Positions 40,801-49,077 of a stretch of 64,000 nt of DNA are shown one piece after another. The position numbers and the translations under genes were made by a program. The stretch's first letter is position 1, and the number at the start of each line of letters is the position of its first letter. The notes under the pieces were generated by a model. It did no database searches. It saw nothing but the letters and a program-made list of their open reading frames with translations, and was not told the DNA's origin. This DNA comes from Bacteroidales bacterium (GTDB lineage Bacteria > Bacteroidota > Bacteroidia > Bacteroidales > UBA932), in assembly GCA_017447815.1 (NCBI GenBank), contig JAFSMS010000001.1, forward strand, positions 1 to 64,000, read 5' to 3'.

Positions 40801-41402
40801 CATCCTTCAAGGAAGGCGACAACGTGAAGACTCTTGTCGCTGACGATGCTTCGCTTTATGAACTGGGCAGTGCCACTCCCGATTGGATCGGCGGTTTATC
40901 CTTCAATTTCCGCTACAAGAATTTCGATGCTTCTGCACAGTTTGCCTATCAGATCGGCGGCAAGTTCTTCTCCACGGAGTATGGTAATGGCATCTACAGG
41001 AGTGGCAATGTGTCTGTAACTTCCGAAATGCCGTCTACCGACCTCATCGGCAATACATTTGGTGAGGGTAACACCGATGCCCGTTTCCCGATCCAGTGGT
41101 GGAATGCCACCTATTATGACGGTGCAACCTTCGGATCCTGGAAATATACCGATATGGCTCTCTTCAGCGCTTCGTACTTAAAGTGCAAGAATGTGTCCAT
41201 CGGCTATACTCTTCCTAAATCCATTCTCAGCAAAGTCGGTATGAGTAGCGTACGTGTCTATGCTTCTGCTGACAACCCCTTCTATATCTCCGCAAAGAAG
41301 GGCGTGGACCCTTCCATGTCTATCCTGGGCGGTTTTGAAGTCGGCCAGTATGTCTATCCCAATATGAGGACATTCTCTCTCGGCGTCAATATTAATTTCT
41401 AA
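37872..41402 (+). CDS. SusC/RagA-like TonB-dependent transporter (locus 2)
   Basis: A 1176-residue outer-membrane transporter. The signal peptide ends FAQ and is nearly identical to the locus-1 SusC. A regulatory-like beta domain and plug (VVVVGYGTARKRDLTGS, about residues 113-130) precede a longer barrel. The first ~130 residues of the two SusC proteins are closely related; the barrels are not, so they should import different glycans. No strong TAnnTTTG promoter is visible between the invertase stop and this ATG, the best being TGCCTTTG near 37749. SusD follows 13 bases later. Confidence 0.93.
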   Translation: MFKRFILVALACLIGVQVFAQNSVTGKVVDTKGDPVVGAGVQVKGTSLGVVTDLDGSFSIRVGEDETLVISSIGYKTEEIAVGKRSNFNIILEEDTLFLDEVVVVGYGTARKRDLTGSMTAIKGENIAAQNVSTVSRALEGAAPGIQVSSVDGQPGLDMAIRVRGVASTEDASATALVVIDGVPAQTSNPLSTINPSDIASISVLKDAASTALYGSRGANGVILVTTKRGEGGKVQVSFDARVGWNSVGQFAMSNMTKASDIYEFAWRSIYNSYRYGVDGSGNPKVGEDGIPYTNFSNPLHSHEEAALFASQHLFNYVNSETNFSRNTLRNALVYDIPGASFEFTGSGVNRSATLVGAYLVNPDGKMNPDAKYFLQRENEYNSLFSSAFRSEYNVSLRGGNEKFNYFVSLGYNNDPSYIPTSSFRRYSGRASINAHPLRWLKIGTNIGYTRTKTNEMATRYGRNPGSAGGNVFRYVNGTSSLIPIYMLDENHNYVYDANGNKLENVTNSTETWSPLGPTVGNAFGKGVMNEFAHNKNETLRSIWTTRSYAQVLFTKDLNFLINFNYDSDETDYTRYRAAGTYNGGTNGGLNKTLTNRFILNTQQLINYSHDFGDHHVDAMAGHEWNSDTYNSLLYVSGYELIPDWISSGNFISRYNNGGTTLSGSPGWTQYVLRMESYIGRLNYNYFEKYYLSGSIRADGSSKFVNDKWGVFGSVGAGWVISKEPFMASSRGWLDFLKLRSSWGILGNQNGIGTYGNHTWSYTAQSYAETTNGTGVPNGYKLTSGSLVNEQLSWEKTREFDLGLDFAFFGHRLSGAIDFYDHKTLNGFYNANYSVLAGSGSPTLKQNAAVLRNRGVELELSVDVVRTKDFTFNITTNGTHYRTVLLDVPDENIPDNTGLDIPMGCWQAGVAGFSASGTGGVSIGYLRGEGRDWYNIYLYKYAGVDKESGLPLYWHRVTANDVTPDNAGKFDHNGRYASFKEGDNVKTLVADDASLYELGSATPDWIGGLSFNFRYKNFDASAQFAYQIGGKFFSTEYGNGIYRSGNVSVTSEMPSTDLIGNTFGEGNTDARFPIQWWNATYYDGATFGSWKYTDMALFSASYLKCKNVSIGYTLPKSILSKVGMSSVRVYASADNPFYISAKKGVDPSMSILGGFEVGQYVYPNMRTFSLGVNINF
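37878..37909 (+). repeat. Right arm of the 32-bp inverted repeat flanking the invertase
   Basis: Perfect inverted match to 36656-36687, at codons 3-13 of the locus-2 susC. The two start codons and two-base neighbours also match, giving 37 of 38 identical positions from the ATG. The short leaders upstream are loosely similar too (both contain ACTAACC and ATAACT near the ATG). Confidence 0.85.
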
Positions 41403-41415
41403 AGAATCATTTGCC

Positions 41416-43104
41416 ATGAAAAATAAGATTAAATTTTTCGGTATCATAGCCGTTTCCGCAATATTGGCTTTCCCCTCCTGCGCGAGTAAGCTCGACGTCA
41501 CGAATCCGAATGTCCTGAACGATGATCAGGTACGAAAGCTTCTTGCCAGTTCGGATGAGGCAAAGGTCGAAGAAACGCTCAAGGCGATTGGCTCCGGACT
41601 GGAGAGTTTCCTCTGTCTCTCCCACTCTACCCTTAGTGGCGGTTTCTCAAACAACTACGCCAACGAGTACTCAATGAACCTCTTCCGCAACCTTGGCTGC
41701 GAAGATATGGTCTACGGCCACGGAGGCATCTCTACTACGGACGGGTGGGCTGCTTACTATGCTCATCAGTTCAACCCGGCAGCGTATGATCAGACTGCGG
41801 CCAACTATGGCTGGTGGTTTAGCTCTTCCTATATCATCGCTCAAGCGAATAAGGCGGCCACTTACCTTACCGACGAGGTTGCGACTTCCCCGAACGCACT
41901 CCCTTCCGTGAAAACCTATGCCGCCCAGGCCAAGACACTCCGCGCTTATGGCTACATCCAGTTGATGGAGCGCTTCCGCAAGGCGTACAAGCACGGCGGG
42001 AGCGAGCAGCAGGGGATGCCTATTTACACCGAGTACAGGTACAATACCCCCGTCGCACCTTCCACCGCAAAAGATACCTGGGAGTGGATCATCAAGGAAC
42101 TGGAAACCGCTGGCGAATATTTCGCCGCCGGAACCAATGCCGCTGATGACGGATTTGTGGTCGTTGATCCTTCCAAGCAGGAAACCTACTGGCGCATAGA
42201 CCGTACTATATCTGACTACTTACTTGCTCGCGCATGCCTAAACTATGGTGCTTATGACAAGACCATTGCTGCATGCCGTAGAATTCTTGCGAAGTATCCC
42301 AAATTCATTGACGAGGCCCACTACGGAGTAGATACCAAGGACCTCAGGGCCATCGCTACTCCGGTCAACGACGGATGGACTCTTGGCGAGAAGGATGTGA
42401 AAAACGATGACAATGCGTTCCTTTCCATGGCCTGCAACCCGGAGGCTATGTTTGGCTGGACCAATGACAGTGCACTGTATCCCTACAACTTCCTGAACAG
42501 CATTCAGCCTAGCAATTCTATGGGGTCGATCTTCCAAATCAGCCAGGACCTCTACGATAGGATCGATGATAACGACTACCGCAAGGCCCGCTTCGCAGAT
42601 GAGGCCATCGCCGAGTTCCCTTGGTTCTCCACCAACGGACACGCTGCATCTACCCTGCCCAAGTACGCCAACCTCAAGTTCGGAGCCACCATCCACCAGA
42701 ATGCAACCGAGCGCTCCTACGTATCTGTCGCATCCGACGTTGTCCTCCTCCGGACTTCCGAAGTCCTCCTTATGCTTGCTGAGGCCCTGTATCAGGATAA
42801 CAAGGAGAGTGATGCCAAGGCTGCGCTGAACCAACTTCTTTCCGCACGCACCAAATCAGGAGCACAGCCCCTGACCTGCGACAACTACAAAGGAGGTCTT
42901 TCCACTTGGGAGTTAATCAAGCTCCAGTGGAGGATAGAGATGTGGGGTGAGAACGGACTCAACTACTACTGTCACAAGCGCTGGAACGAACCTTCTGTCC
43001 GTACCGGCAGCAATCATTGGAGGGACAATACTTGGACCGTGGACGATATGGAGTGGCAAATCCCTCTCACTGAACTCCAGACAAACTCCTATTGGGAGAG
43101 GTAA
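41416..43104 (+). CDS. SusD/RagB-like glycan-binding lipoprotein (locus 2)
   Basis: A 562-residue lipoprotein (AFPSCAS, Cys22) of typical SusD length. It opens with LDVTNPNVL and has TPR-like helices (AAQAKTLRAYGYIQLMERF) and the C-terminal RTSEVLLMLAEALYQD block common in RagB/SusD proteins. It pairs with the SusC just upstream to capture oligosaccharides at the surface. The similarity to locus-1 SusD is low, fitting a different substrate. A Big_2 lipoprotein follows after 18 bases. Confidence 0.92.
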   Translation: MKNKIKFFGIIAVSAILAFPSCASKLDVTNPNVLNDDQVRKLLASSDEAKVEETLKAIGSGLESFLCLSHSTLSGGFSNNYANEYSMNLFRNLGCEDMVYGHGGISTTDGWAAYYAHQFNPAAYDQTAANYGWWFSSSYIIAQANKAATYLTDEVATSPNALPSVKTYAAQAKTLRAYGYIQLMERFRKAYKHGGSEQQGMPIYTEYRYNTPVAPSTAKDTWEWIIKELETAGEYFAAGTNAADDGFVVVDPSKQETYWRIDRTISDYLLARACLNYGAYDKTIAACRRILAKYPKFIDEAHYGVDTKDLRAIATPVNDGWTLGEKDVKNDDNAFLSMACNPEAMFGWTNDSALYPYNFLNSIQPSNSMGSIFQISQDLYDRIDDNDYRKARFADEAIAEFPWFSTNGHAASTLPKYANLKFGATIHQNATERSYVSVASDVVLLRTSEVLLMLAEALYQDNKESDAKAALNQLLSARTKSGAQPLTCDNYKGGLSTWELIKLQWRIEMWGENGLNYYCHKRWNEPSVRTGSNHWRDNTWTVDDMEWQIPLTELQTNSYWER

Positions 43105-43122
43105 GACTTAAAGACAACGAAA

Positions 43123-44544
43123 ATGAAAAAAATATATGCAATATTCGCAATAGTTCTGTCTATTGCATGCTTCTTCTCCTGCGGAAAGGCTGAAGCTCCC
43201 ATCGTCGAGACTACCGGCGTTTCGCTTTCTACTACGACACTTTCCATCTACCCCGGCGATGTCGTTAAGGTCGATGCCAGCGTCGATCCTTCCACTGCCA
43301 CCAGCACCTACAAGACTTGGGCGACCTCTAATGGCGCAGTTGCTACCGTTGACGGTTGGGGGCGCATCACCGGCGTCGCTCCCGGTACCTGCAATATTAC
43401 GGCAAAGACCGCTTCCGGCGGTCACACCGCGACCTGCAAAGTAACAGTGAATCCCATTGATGAGACTTCCCTAACCGTTGAGCCCGCAGAGCTGACCGTC
43501 TATTACGACGAAAGTGAAACTCTCACGGCTACAATCTTACCTTCCAACGCTTCCTACAAGACCGTTACATGGACCTCCGATGACGAATCCGTCGCCTCTG
43601 TTGACGAAACCGGCAAGGTGAAGGGTGTGGGCCTTGGTTCTGCTACCATCACCGCGACTTCCAAGAACGGCCTCAAAGCTTCTTGTAGAGTTACAGTCGC
43701 CGTGCGCATGCCTACAGAGCCTGAGATTATCGAGGTGTGGAAGTCCGACAATGCCGGTTTCCGCGGCCTTTATGGTACTACCTCCGACGAGGGCGCTTCC
43801 GCTGGCAATGGCGGATGGCTCAAGTATGAGAACGGCGCCGCCTCCTGGACCGCCAATGAGACCGGAAAGGTACGTACTGCAACCCTGACGCTCAGCACGG
43901 GATCTTCCATCACAGTTACCCAACTCGATGCAAAGGATTTTGTTGGTTCGTGGAAACTAACCGCCAAAACCTTTGCTCCTAACAAGAACCTCGGTGTAAC
44001 AGCCAACAATAATTATGTTGCGAACCTCACAATTGCCGCGAAAGAGGGAACTACTGCTAACGATGGCAACGCAAAATTGACCAACAATCTTACTGTTGCC
44101 GGACTCATCAATTCTTATGTAGCCGAAGCCGTGGTGGATATCGATTATGACGCGAAGTCATACCGTTTCGGTATTTTCTTCAATGCCAATAAGGCGCAGG
44201 AGGTAAATACCGGAAAGGAAGGTTATGACTATATTGTCCTTCTCCCCGAACTCGGGTCGGGGTGGAGTCAATATAATTTCTGTCCTTTCCCGTTCAATGG
44301 GACGACAGGTTATGGTTGGATGTGGTTCGTTACCGACAGCTTTACGGAGATGCATTACGGAAAGGATGACTGGTACAAGATTGACGGAAAGGATGTCCTT
44401 GGTATGGCCTTCTGTGCTTGTAAGTCCGCTACGCCTACTGTTTCTGACTTCTCATCCGTGAACCTTGCAAGTGGATACGATGTTATCTATCAGTGCAATG
44501 TCGGTGGTAAGGACAACCCCGGATTCCAACTTGTAAAAGAATAA
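43123..44544 (+). CDS. Big_2-domain surface lipoprotein, candidate glycan-binding protein
   Basis: A 473-residue lipoprotein (FFSCGK, Cys20). Two Big_2 (bacterial Ig-like group 2) domains occupy about residues 27-112 and 113-195; each shows the YPGD/YYDE, W-S/T-S, VA-VD and G-ATIT pattern. The C-terminal ~270 residues are beta-rich and not recognised. In susCD operons this position usually holds a surface glycan-binding protein (the SusE/SusF or SGBP role), which I infer here. It is the last gene before a strong terminator. Confidence 0.8.
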   Translation: MKKIYAIFAIVLSIACFFSCGKAEAPIVETTGVSLSTTTLSIYPGDVVKVDASVDPSTATSTYKTWATSNGAVATVDGWGRITGVAPGTCNITAKTASGGHTATCKVTVNPIDETSLTVEPAELTVYYDESETLTATILPSNASYKTVTWTSDDESVASVDETGKVKGVGLGSATITATSKNGLKASCRVTVAVRMPTEPEIIEVWKSDNAGFRGLYGTTSDEGASAGNGGWLKYENGAASWTANETGKVRTATLTLSTGSSITVTQLDAKDFVGSWKLTAKTFAPNKNLGVTANNNYVANLTIAAKEGTTANDGNAKLTNNLTVAGLINSYVAEAVVDIDYDAKSYRFGIFFNANKAQEVNTGKEGYDYIVLLPELGSGWSQYNFCPFPFNGTTGYGWMWFVTDSFTEMHYGKDDWYKIDGKDVLGMAFCACKSATPTVSDFSSVNLASGYDVIYQCNVGGKDNPGFQLVKE

Positions 44545-44576
44545 CGCCGAGACACTTTCCGTGTTTCTCTAAATCA

Positions 44577-44608
44577 AGCGGCTGCCCTGTTGGAACAGCC
44601 GCTTTTTG
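44577..44608 (+). terminator. Terminator of the second susCD operon
   Basis: An 8-bp perfect stem AGCGGCTG (44577-44584) / CAGCCGCT (44596-44603) with an 11-base loop, followed by a T run. It lies 32 bases after the stop of the Big_2 lipoprotein. Confidence 0.9.
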
Positions 44609-45176
44609 TGTGCGCCCGGCGCGATCGTAATTATCCGAACAAGACGCAGATGTACATTTGCCGGATCATCCCCCCACAAGTTCGTCCTCAAGTGCGGCAT
44701 GAAGCCATACTGGGAATGGTGGCAAGGGGTATTGGGCCAATGCGGAAGGCATTATGCATCACGCCGCAGGGAACGACAAACTCCGGCTTGCAGGTTATCC
44801 GTGCCGGATGGACGACATTGTTCAATGGCATAGAGAATAAGGAAGCGCTCTATACCGAACGGTACGTACGGTGGTGTGAGAGGTCGGAAAACAAAATGTA
44901 GGAGGTTTTTTTTTCCTCCTACCCGATAAGATAAAACTTTCCCGATTATTTGGAATAAAATAAGCCACCTTCAATCTTCCGTGTAAGGTTATCTGAAGAT
45001 AGTACTCAGGCGGACATGAATGCCTCTGAGTGGAACCCGAAAAGTTTTCATTTCGGAGTTTAGCGATTCTGCAGAAACATTGGTGGACCGGTCAATGAAG
45101 TCGTTCAAAACGTTGTCCTTCCTGGACTTGATGGCATAGCATTGGGTATGATGAGATATGACGAAAAAACAGCCAT
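44609..45176. other. Gene-poor stretch with a T-loop palindrome
   Basis: No credible gene is seen here. A 103-codon frame (44590-44901) starts inside the terminator and has no family signature. At 44898-44922 there is an 8-bp perfect inverted repeat, GTAGGAGG / CCTCCTAC, around nine T residues. No T tail follows on the plus strand, so a terminator role is doubtful. The stretch could be a decayed gene between the polysaccharide locus and the toxin-antitoxin pair. Confidence 0.4.
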
Positions 45177-45446
45177 TTATTTTGTGACTTTTACCAAAGG
45201 TTCGCCAAGAGCGTTGGAAATCTCGGCAATGGATTTTAGCGTGAGATTGGGGAAGCCAGAAGTCCACCGCGATATAGCTGCCTCTGACCGCCCCATCTTA
45301 CGGGCAAGGTCCTTCTGCGTCATGTTCTTCTGCTTCAGAATGGCGTCGATGCGGGCGATGATATCGGCTGACAACTGTACCTCGGATATGATCTCCGGAG
45401 ATACGGCCGCCATCTTTTCATTGAACCATTCCTGTCTGTTTCTCAT
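45177..45446 (-). CDS. HigA-like XRE antitoxin
   Basis: An 89-residue protein with a Cro/CI helix-turn-helix at about residues 28-85 (MTQKDLARKMGRSEAAISRW). It follows the toxin-like gene by eight bases on the same strand. The toxin-first order is that of HigBA modules, in which the HTH protein neutralises the toxin and represses the operon. There is no membrane or signal segment. Confidence 0.8.
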   Translation of the reverse strand: MRNRQEWFNEKMAAVSPEIISEVQLSADIIARIDAILKQKNMTQKDLARKMGRSEAAISRWTSGFPNLTLKSIAEISNALGEPLVKVTK

Positions 45447-45454
45447 TGTAGTAT

Positions 45455-45940
45455 CTATATTTCAAATGTGATATCCTCTATGCCTGTAAGCTCTTTTTCC
45501 TCTATACTTACGTACCCCTTCTCAATGTTCTCGTCAAGTATCTTTTCAAACCGCTGGAGGTCCAGAACATAACCATACAGTTTCGGATCCTCCTCATACG
45601 TGCGCGTATTCTTCACCCCGCCGTTTCCGAGAATGACAATCTGGTCCGAAAGCCTCAAGCAATATAGCCGTAGTTTACCACTCTCGATGGGAAGCGCATG
45701 TACGCTGTCATTCATGCTTCCCTCAGGTCGAAAGAACCGCTCCAGGGCTCCTATACGGAGGATGGCCTGAAGTGCAGCAATGATGCGCTGATAATCCCGG
45801 TTGAAAGTTGCATTCATCTCAAACTCCTCCACGAATTTCTCAAACTCCGTAGTGCCGTCCATCTCAAAGCTAATCGAATACAGAGAGGCCTTCTCTGACT
45901 CATTCAGTAACTCAACAGTAGTTTTCTTCTTCACATTCAT
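45455..45940 (-). CDS. RelE/HigB-like toxin candidate
   Basis: A 161-residue protein, larger than a minimal RelE. The central region (about 55-115) has the RelE/ParE-fold pattern: a helical part, then GKLRLYCLRLSDQIVILGNGGVK, read as two adjacent strands with a basic residue. The neighbouring HTH gene supports a HigBA-type type II module whose toxin would cleave mRNA at the ribosome. The catalytic residues are not certain. A perfect -7 element lies directly upstream. Confidence 0.65.
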   Translation of the reverse strand: MNVKKKTTVELLNESEKASLYSISFEMDGTTEFEKFVEEFEMNATFNRDYQRIIAALQAILRIGALERFFRPEGSMNDSVHALPIESGKLRLYCLRLSDQIVILGNGGVKNTRTYEEDPKLYGYVLDLQRFEKILDENIEKGYVSIEEKELTGIEDITFEI

Positions 45941-45944
45941 GCGA

Positions 45945-45975
45945 CAAAGATATCAAAAGAAAAATTAACATGCAA
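45945..45975 (-). promoter_or_regulatory. Promoter of the toxin-antitoxin pair
   Basis: On the minus strand, TTGC at 45975-45972, a 19-base spacer, then TATCTTTG at 45952-45945. The start codon at 45940 is only four bases away, so the message would be nearly leaderless. Confidence 0.5.
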
Positions 45976-46046
45976 GTTAATTCTTGGCTTTACACGAAAT
46001 AACTTTTCCCACGGAAGTTTTCATGTGACCCATAAAATACCTATTT

Positions 46047-49000
46047 TTGTCTGTGCTGAAGATTTTGAAAGCGTCGGCAGGCTCCGGCAAAACATATAAC
46101 CTGGCAAGGGAATACATCCGGCTGATTCTCATGGGAGAAAAGCCTGATGCCTATCGGCATGTGCTCGCCGTTACCTTTACAAATAAGGCGACGGACGAGA
46201 TGAAACGCCGGATTCTCAAAGAATTGTACACGCTGGCCCGCGAGCCGGAGACCTCTTCTTATTTCAAGGATTTCGTCCCTGCCCTTTTCGGGGATGCGGA
46301 GCGTCTCCGGCAAAAGGCCCGGCAGCAACTTACCGGCATCCTTCACGACTATTCGGCCTTTGCCGTGTCCACCATCGACCGTTTTTTCCAGCAGACCCTC
46401 CGGGCTTTTTCCCGGGAAATCGGCCAGTTTTCCTCCTATCAGGTGCAACTGGACAGGGCGGCGCTGGTGAATGAAAGCGTTGACCGGGTACTGGACACCC
46501 TTTCGGAAAAGGACGGGAACCTTCTCGGCTGGCTTACCGGCAGCGTGAAGGAAGATTTGAGGCAAAGCGGTACCTTCTCTCTGGACAAGCGGCTTCAGGA
46601 GGTGGCCGCCAGCCTGCAGACTCTTCCGGCCGGGCAGGTCCGCTTCCCGAGGGAAAATCTGGAGCGCCTACAGAAGGTTTGCCGGGAAATCATCAAGAAT
46701 TACGAGGAACAGGTGAGGGCGGCGGCCGGGGCCTGCCTTGCCGTCTTCGAGGCGGAGGGAATCGACCCTGCAGAGAGCAATCACGGCCTTTTCAAGCCGC
46801 TGTACCGCTACCGGGACGGCAAGTCGCCCGTTTCCAGGCCCACGGACGCTTTCCTGCGGAAGGCTCCGGATCCCGCCCAGTGGTTCGCCAAGTCCAAGGA
46901 CAGCCTGCGGCAGAGGCTGGAGGGCGTATTGGACGCCCCCGTACAGGCCTTCCTGGCCCTTTTCGGCACGCCTTACAAAGAATACAACACGGCAAAGACC
47001 ATCCTGGGACAGATTTACGGCCTGGGTGTGGCGGAAGAACTGCGGGAGGCGTTCACGCAGATTCAGAAGGAAAAGAATGTCATTTCCATCGACGACAGCA
47101 ATACCATCCTGCACAGCATCATCGACGGCACGGATACACCTTTTATTTATGAGAAACTGGGCGTCCGCTACGAAGACTTCCTGCTGGACGAGTTCCAGGA
47201 CACGGCCGATATCCAGTGGGAAAACTTCCGGCCGCTCCTGACGGGGAGCGAAAGCACCGGAAACGATTCGCTGGTGGTGGGTGACGTGAAACAGAGCATC
47301 TACCGCTGGCGGGGCAGCGACTGGAACCTTCTGGGAAGCCGTCTGGAACAGGAATTCCGCCAGGTGCAGCGCTCCGTCCTGGACGGCAACTACCGCACGT
47401 GCCGGGAAATCGTGACCTTCAACAATGCTTTCTTTGCCTTCGCGGCGCAGGAACTGGACCGCCAGGGCGGGGAAGACCCTGCCGCGGCGGGCAGCATCTC
47501 GGACCTGTACCGGGACGTGGAGCAGAAAGTCTGTTTCCCGGATCCGGAGCCTGGAAGCGTGGAAGTGCTGTTTACGGAAGACCAGATGCAGGCTGTCCTG
47601 GAAACCCTCCGGGACATCCGTGAACGGGGAGGAAAATGGGAAGACGTCGCCATCCTGGTGCGCAGCAACCGGGACGGTTCGGCCATCGCATCGGCCCTTG
47701 TGGCGGAGAACATTCCGGTGGTGTCGGACGATTCCCTCTTCATCAAGAGTTCGGTCACGGTCCGGCGGCTGGTTTCCCAACTGTCCCTGTCGGATGTGCC
47801 GCCGGGGGAGGATGCCGCCTCCTCCGCCGCCTCTTTCCTGGCCGCTTCCCTGCATGTGAAAATCCCCGGCCATTACCATTCGCTCATCGATCTGGCCGAG
47901 GGTTTCCTGCGGGATCTCCGCGAATCGGATCCGGAGACTTTTGATGCTGAAATCCCTTATATCCAGTCGTTTATGGACTATCTTCAGGACTGGGTTTCTA
48001 CGGGAGGCAACAACCTGTCGGCCTTTTTGCGCAGTTGGAAGGATGCGGAGCCCAAGATTGCCTCGCCCCGCACCGGGGACAGCGTTCGCGTGATGACCAT
48101 CCACAAGTCCAAGGGGCTGGAGTTCCCCTTTGTCATCGTTCCGTTCACCGAAGGAGTGACGCTGTACAAAGCCTCCCCGTACTGGTGCAAGCCCGCCGTG
48201 GAGGGCACGCGGCTGGAAAAGGAAGCCCAGGGCGTTTTCCACGTTTCCCTGGACTCTTCGGCCGCCGAATCCCTCTTTTCGGCCGATTATTTCCGGGAAC
48301 GGAAAATGGAAGCCATCGACAATATCAATGTCCTGTATGTGGCCTTCACCCGAGCCAAATACGGGCTCAAGGTGATTGCCGCACCGCCTCCCCGCTCCGG
48401 CATCAAGGAGTACAAAAACATGTCCCAACTCCTTTACGGTTTTGTGAAGACCGATCACTATACCGGCGGGCAGCCTTATCCCTTTGACCGGATTCCCCGG
48501 GAGGAAGGGAAGGAAAAAATCCTTTTCACCACGTATGAGTCCTATCCGGCCGACAGTGGCAACCGCCTCAAGTTCAGTCCGGAAGCGGCGGATTATTTCG
48601 GGGAGGACGGCTCTTTCGGCCTGCAGGCCAGCCGGCGCATCCGGGGAAATGTCCTGCATGGCATTCTTTCCCGCACAGAGACTTCCTCCGACCTTCCCGC
48701 GGCCGTGGACGCGGCGGTGAATGCCGGTGAACTGCCGGCCTCCCTCCGGGAAGAGACACTGGCCCTGCTGTCCGGGAAAATCGCTTCGGTGGAATCCCTG
48801 GGATGGTTCGCGCCCGGCATCCGTGTTTTGCGGGAAGTGCCGATTCTGGCCCCCGACGGCCGGGAGTATCGGCCCGACCGCGTGGTTCTGCATCCCGACG
48901 GACATGTGACGGTGGTGGATTACAAGTTCGGCGAGCAGCGCTCGAATTATAAAAAACAGGTCCAACGCTACGCAGACCTTTTCCGGCGCATGGGATATGG

Positions 49001-49061
49001 AAAAGTTGAAGGGTACCTTTGGTATTTAGACGATAATTTCACTATCTTTGTAACCGGTTAA
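46047..49061 (+). CDS. UvrD-type helicase with RecB-like nuclease domain (AddA/RecB family)
   Basis: About 1004 residues. The Walker A block ASAGSGKTYN is within the first 20 residues; other superfamily I blocks are VTFTNKATDEM, LLDEFQDTADIQW (motif II), GDVKQSIYRWRGSD, TIHKSKGLEFPFVIV and NVLYVAFTRAK. The C-terminus has VTVVDYKFGEQ, the catalytic D-x-K of a RecB/PD-(D/E)xK nuclease. It should process double-strand DNA ends for recombination. The start is non-ATG: TTG at 46047 or GTG at 46053; the GTG gives the more family-like N-terminus. The usual AddB partner is not next to it. Confidence 0.9.
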   Translation: MSVLKILKASAGSGKTYNLAREYIRLILMGEKPDAYRHVLAVTFTNKATDEMKRRILKELYTLAREPETSSYFKDFVPALFGDAERLRQKARQQLTGILHDYSAFAVSTIDRFFQQTLRAFSREIGQFSSYQVQLDRAALVNESVDRVLDTLSEKDGNLLGWLTGSVKEDLRQSGTFSLDKRLQEVAASLQTLPAGQVRFPRENLERLQKVCREIIKNYEEQVRAAAGACLAVFEAEGIDPAESNHGLFKPLYRYRDGKSPVSRPTDAFLRKAPDPAQWFAKSKDSLRQRLEGVLDAPVQAFLALFGTPYKEYNTAKTILGQIYGLGVAEELREAFTQIQKEKNVISIDDSNTILHSIIDGTDTPFIYEKLGVRYEDFLLDEFQDTADIQWENFRPLLTGSESTGNDSLVVGDVKQSIYRWRGSDWNLLGSRLEQEFRQVQRSVLDGNYRTCREIVTFNNAFFAFAAQELDRQGGEDPAAAGSISDLYRDVEQKVCFPDPEPGSVEVLFTEDQMQAVLETLRDIRERGGKWEDVAILVRSNRDGSAIASALVAENIPVVSDDSLFIKSSVTVRRLVSQLSLSDVPPGEDAASSAASFLAASLHVKIPGHYHSLIDLAEGFLRDLRESDPETFDAEIPYIQSFMDYLQDWVSTGGNNLSAFLRSWKDAEPKIASPRTGDSVRVMTIHKSKGLEFPFVIVPFTEGVTLYKASPYWCKPAVEGTRLEKEAQGVFHVSLDSSAAESLFSADYFRERKMEAIDNINVLYVAFTRAKYGLKVIAAPPPRSGIKEYKNMSQLLYGFVKTDHYTGGQPYPFDRIPREEGKEKILFTTYESYPADSGNRLKFSPEAADYFGEDGSFGLQASRRIRGNVLHGILSRTETSSDLPAAVDAAVNAGELPASLREETLALLSGKIASVESLGWFAPGIRVLREVPILAPDGREYRPDRVVLHPDGHVTVVDYKFGEQRSNYKKQVQRYADLFRRMGYGKVEGYLWYLDDNFTIFVTG
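49018..49050 (+). promoter_or_regulatory. Promoter of DUF4290-ftsK-lolA, inside the helicase 3' end
   Basis: TTTG at 49018-49021, a 21-base spacer, then TATCTTTG at 49043-49050, within the last codons of the helicase gene. The ATG at 49078 lies 27 bases downstream. Confidence 0.65.
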
Positions 49062-49077
49062 TTAGATACTGTGCGTC

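Noticed and set aside
44851..44872. CGGTACGTACGG palindrome near 44.86 kb as a second invertase site
   Set aside because: It has only an 8-bp symmetric core and no matching inverted partner was noticed near the invertase.
44590..44901. 103-codon frame after the second susCD operon
   Set aside because: It starts inside the operon's terminator hairpin, shows no recognisable family or signal, and other frames of the same stretch look equally plausible; treated as non-coding.
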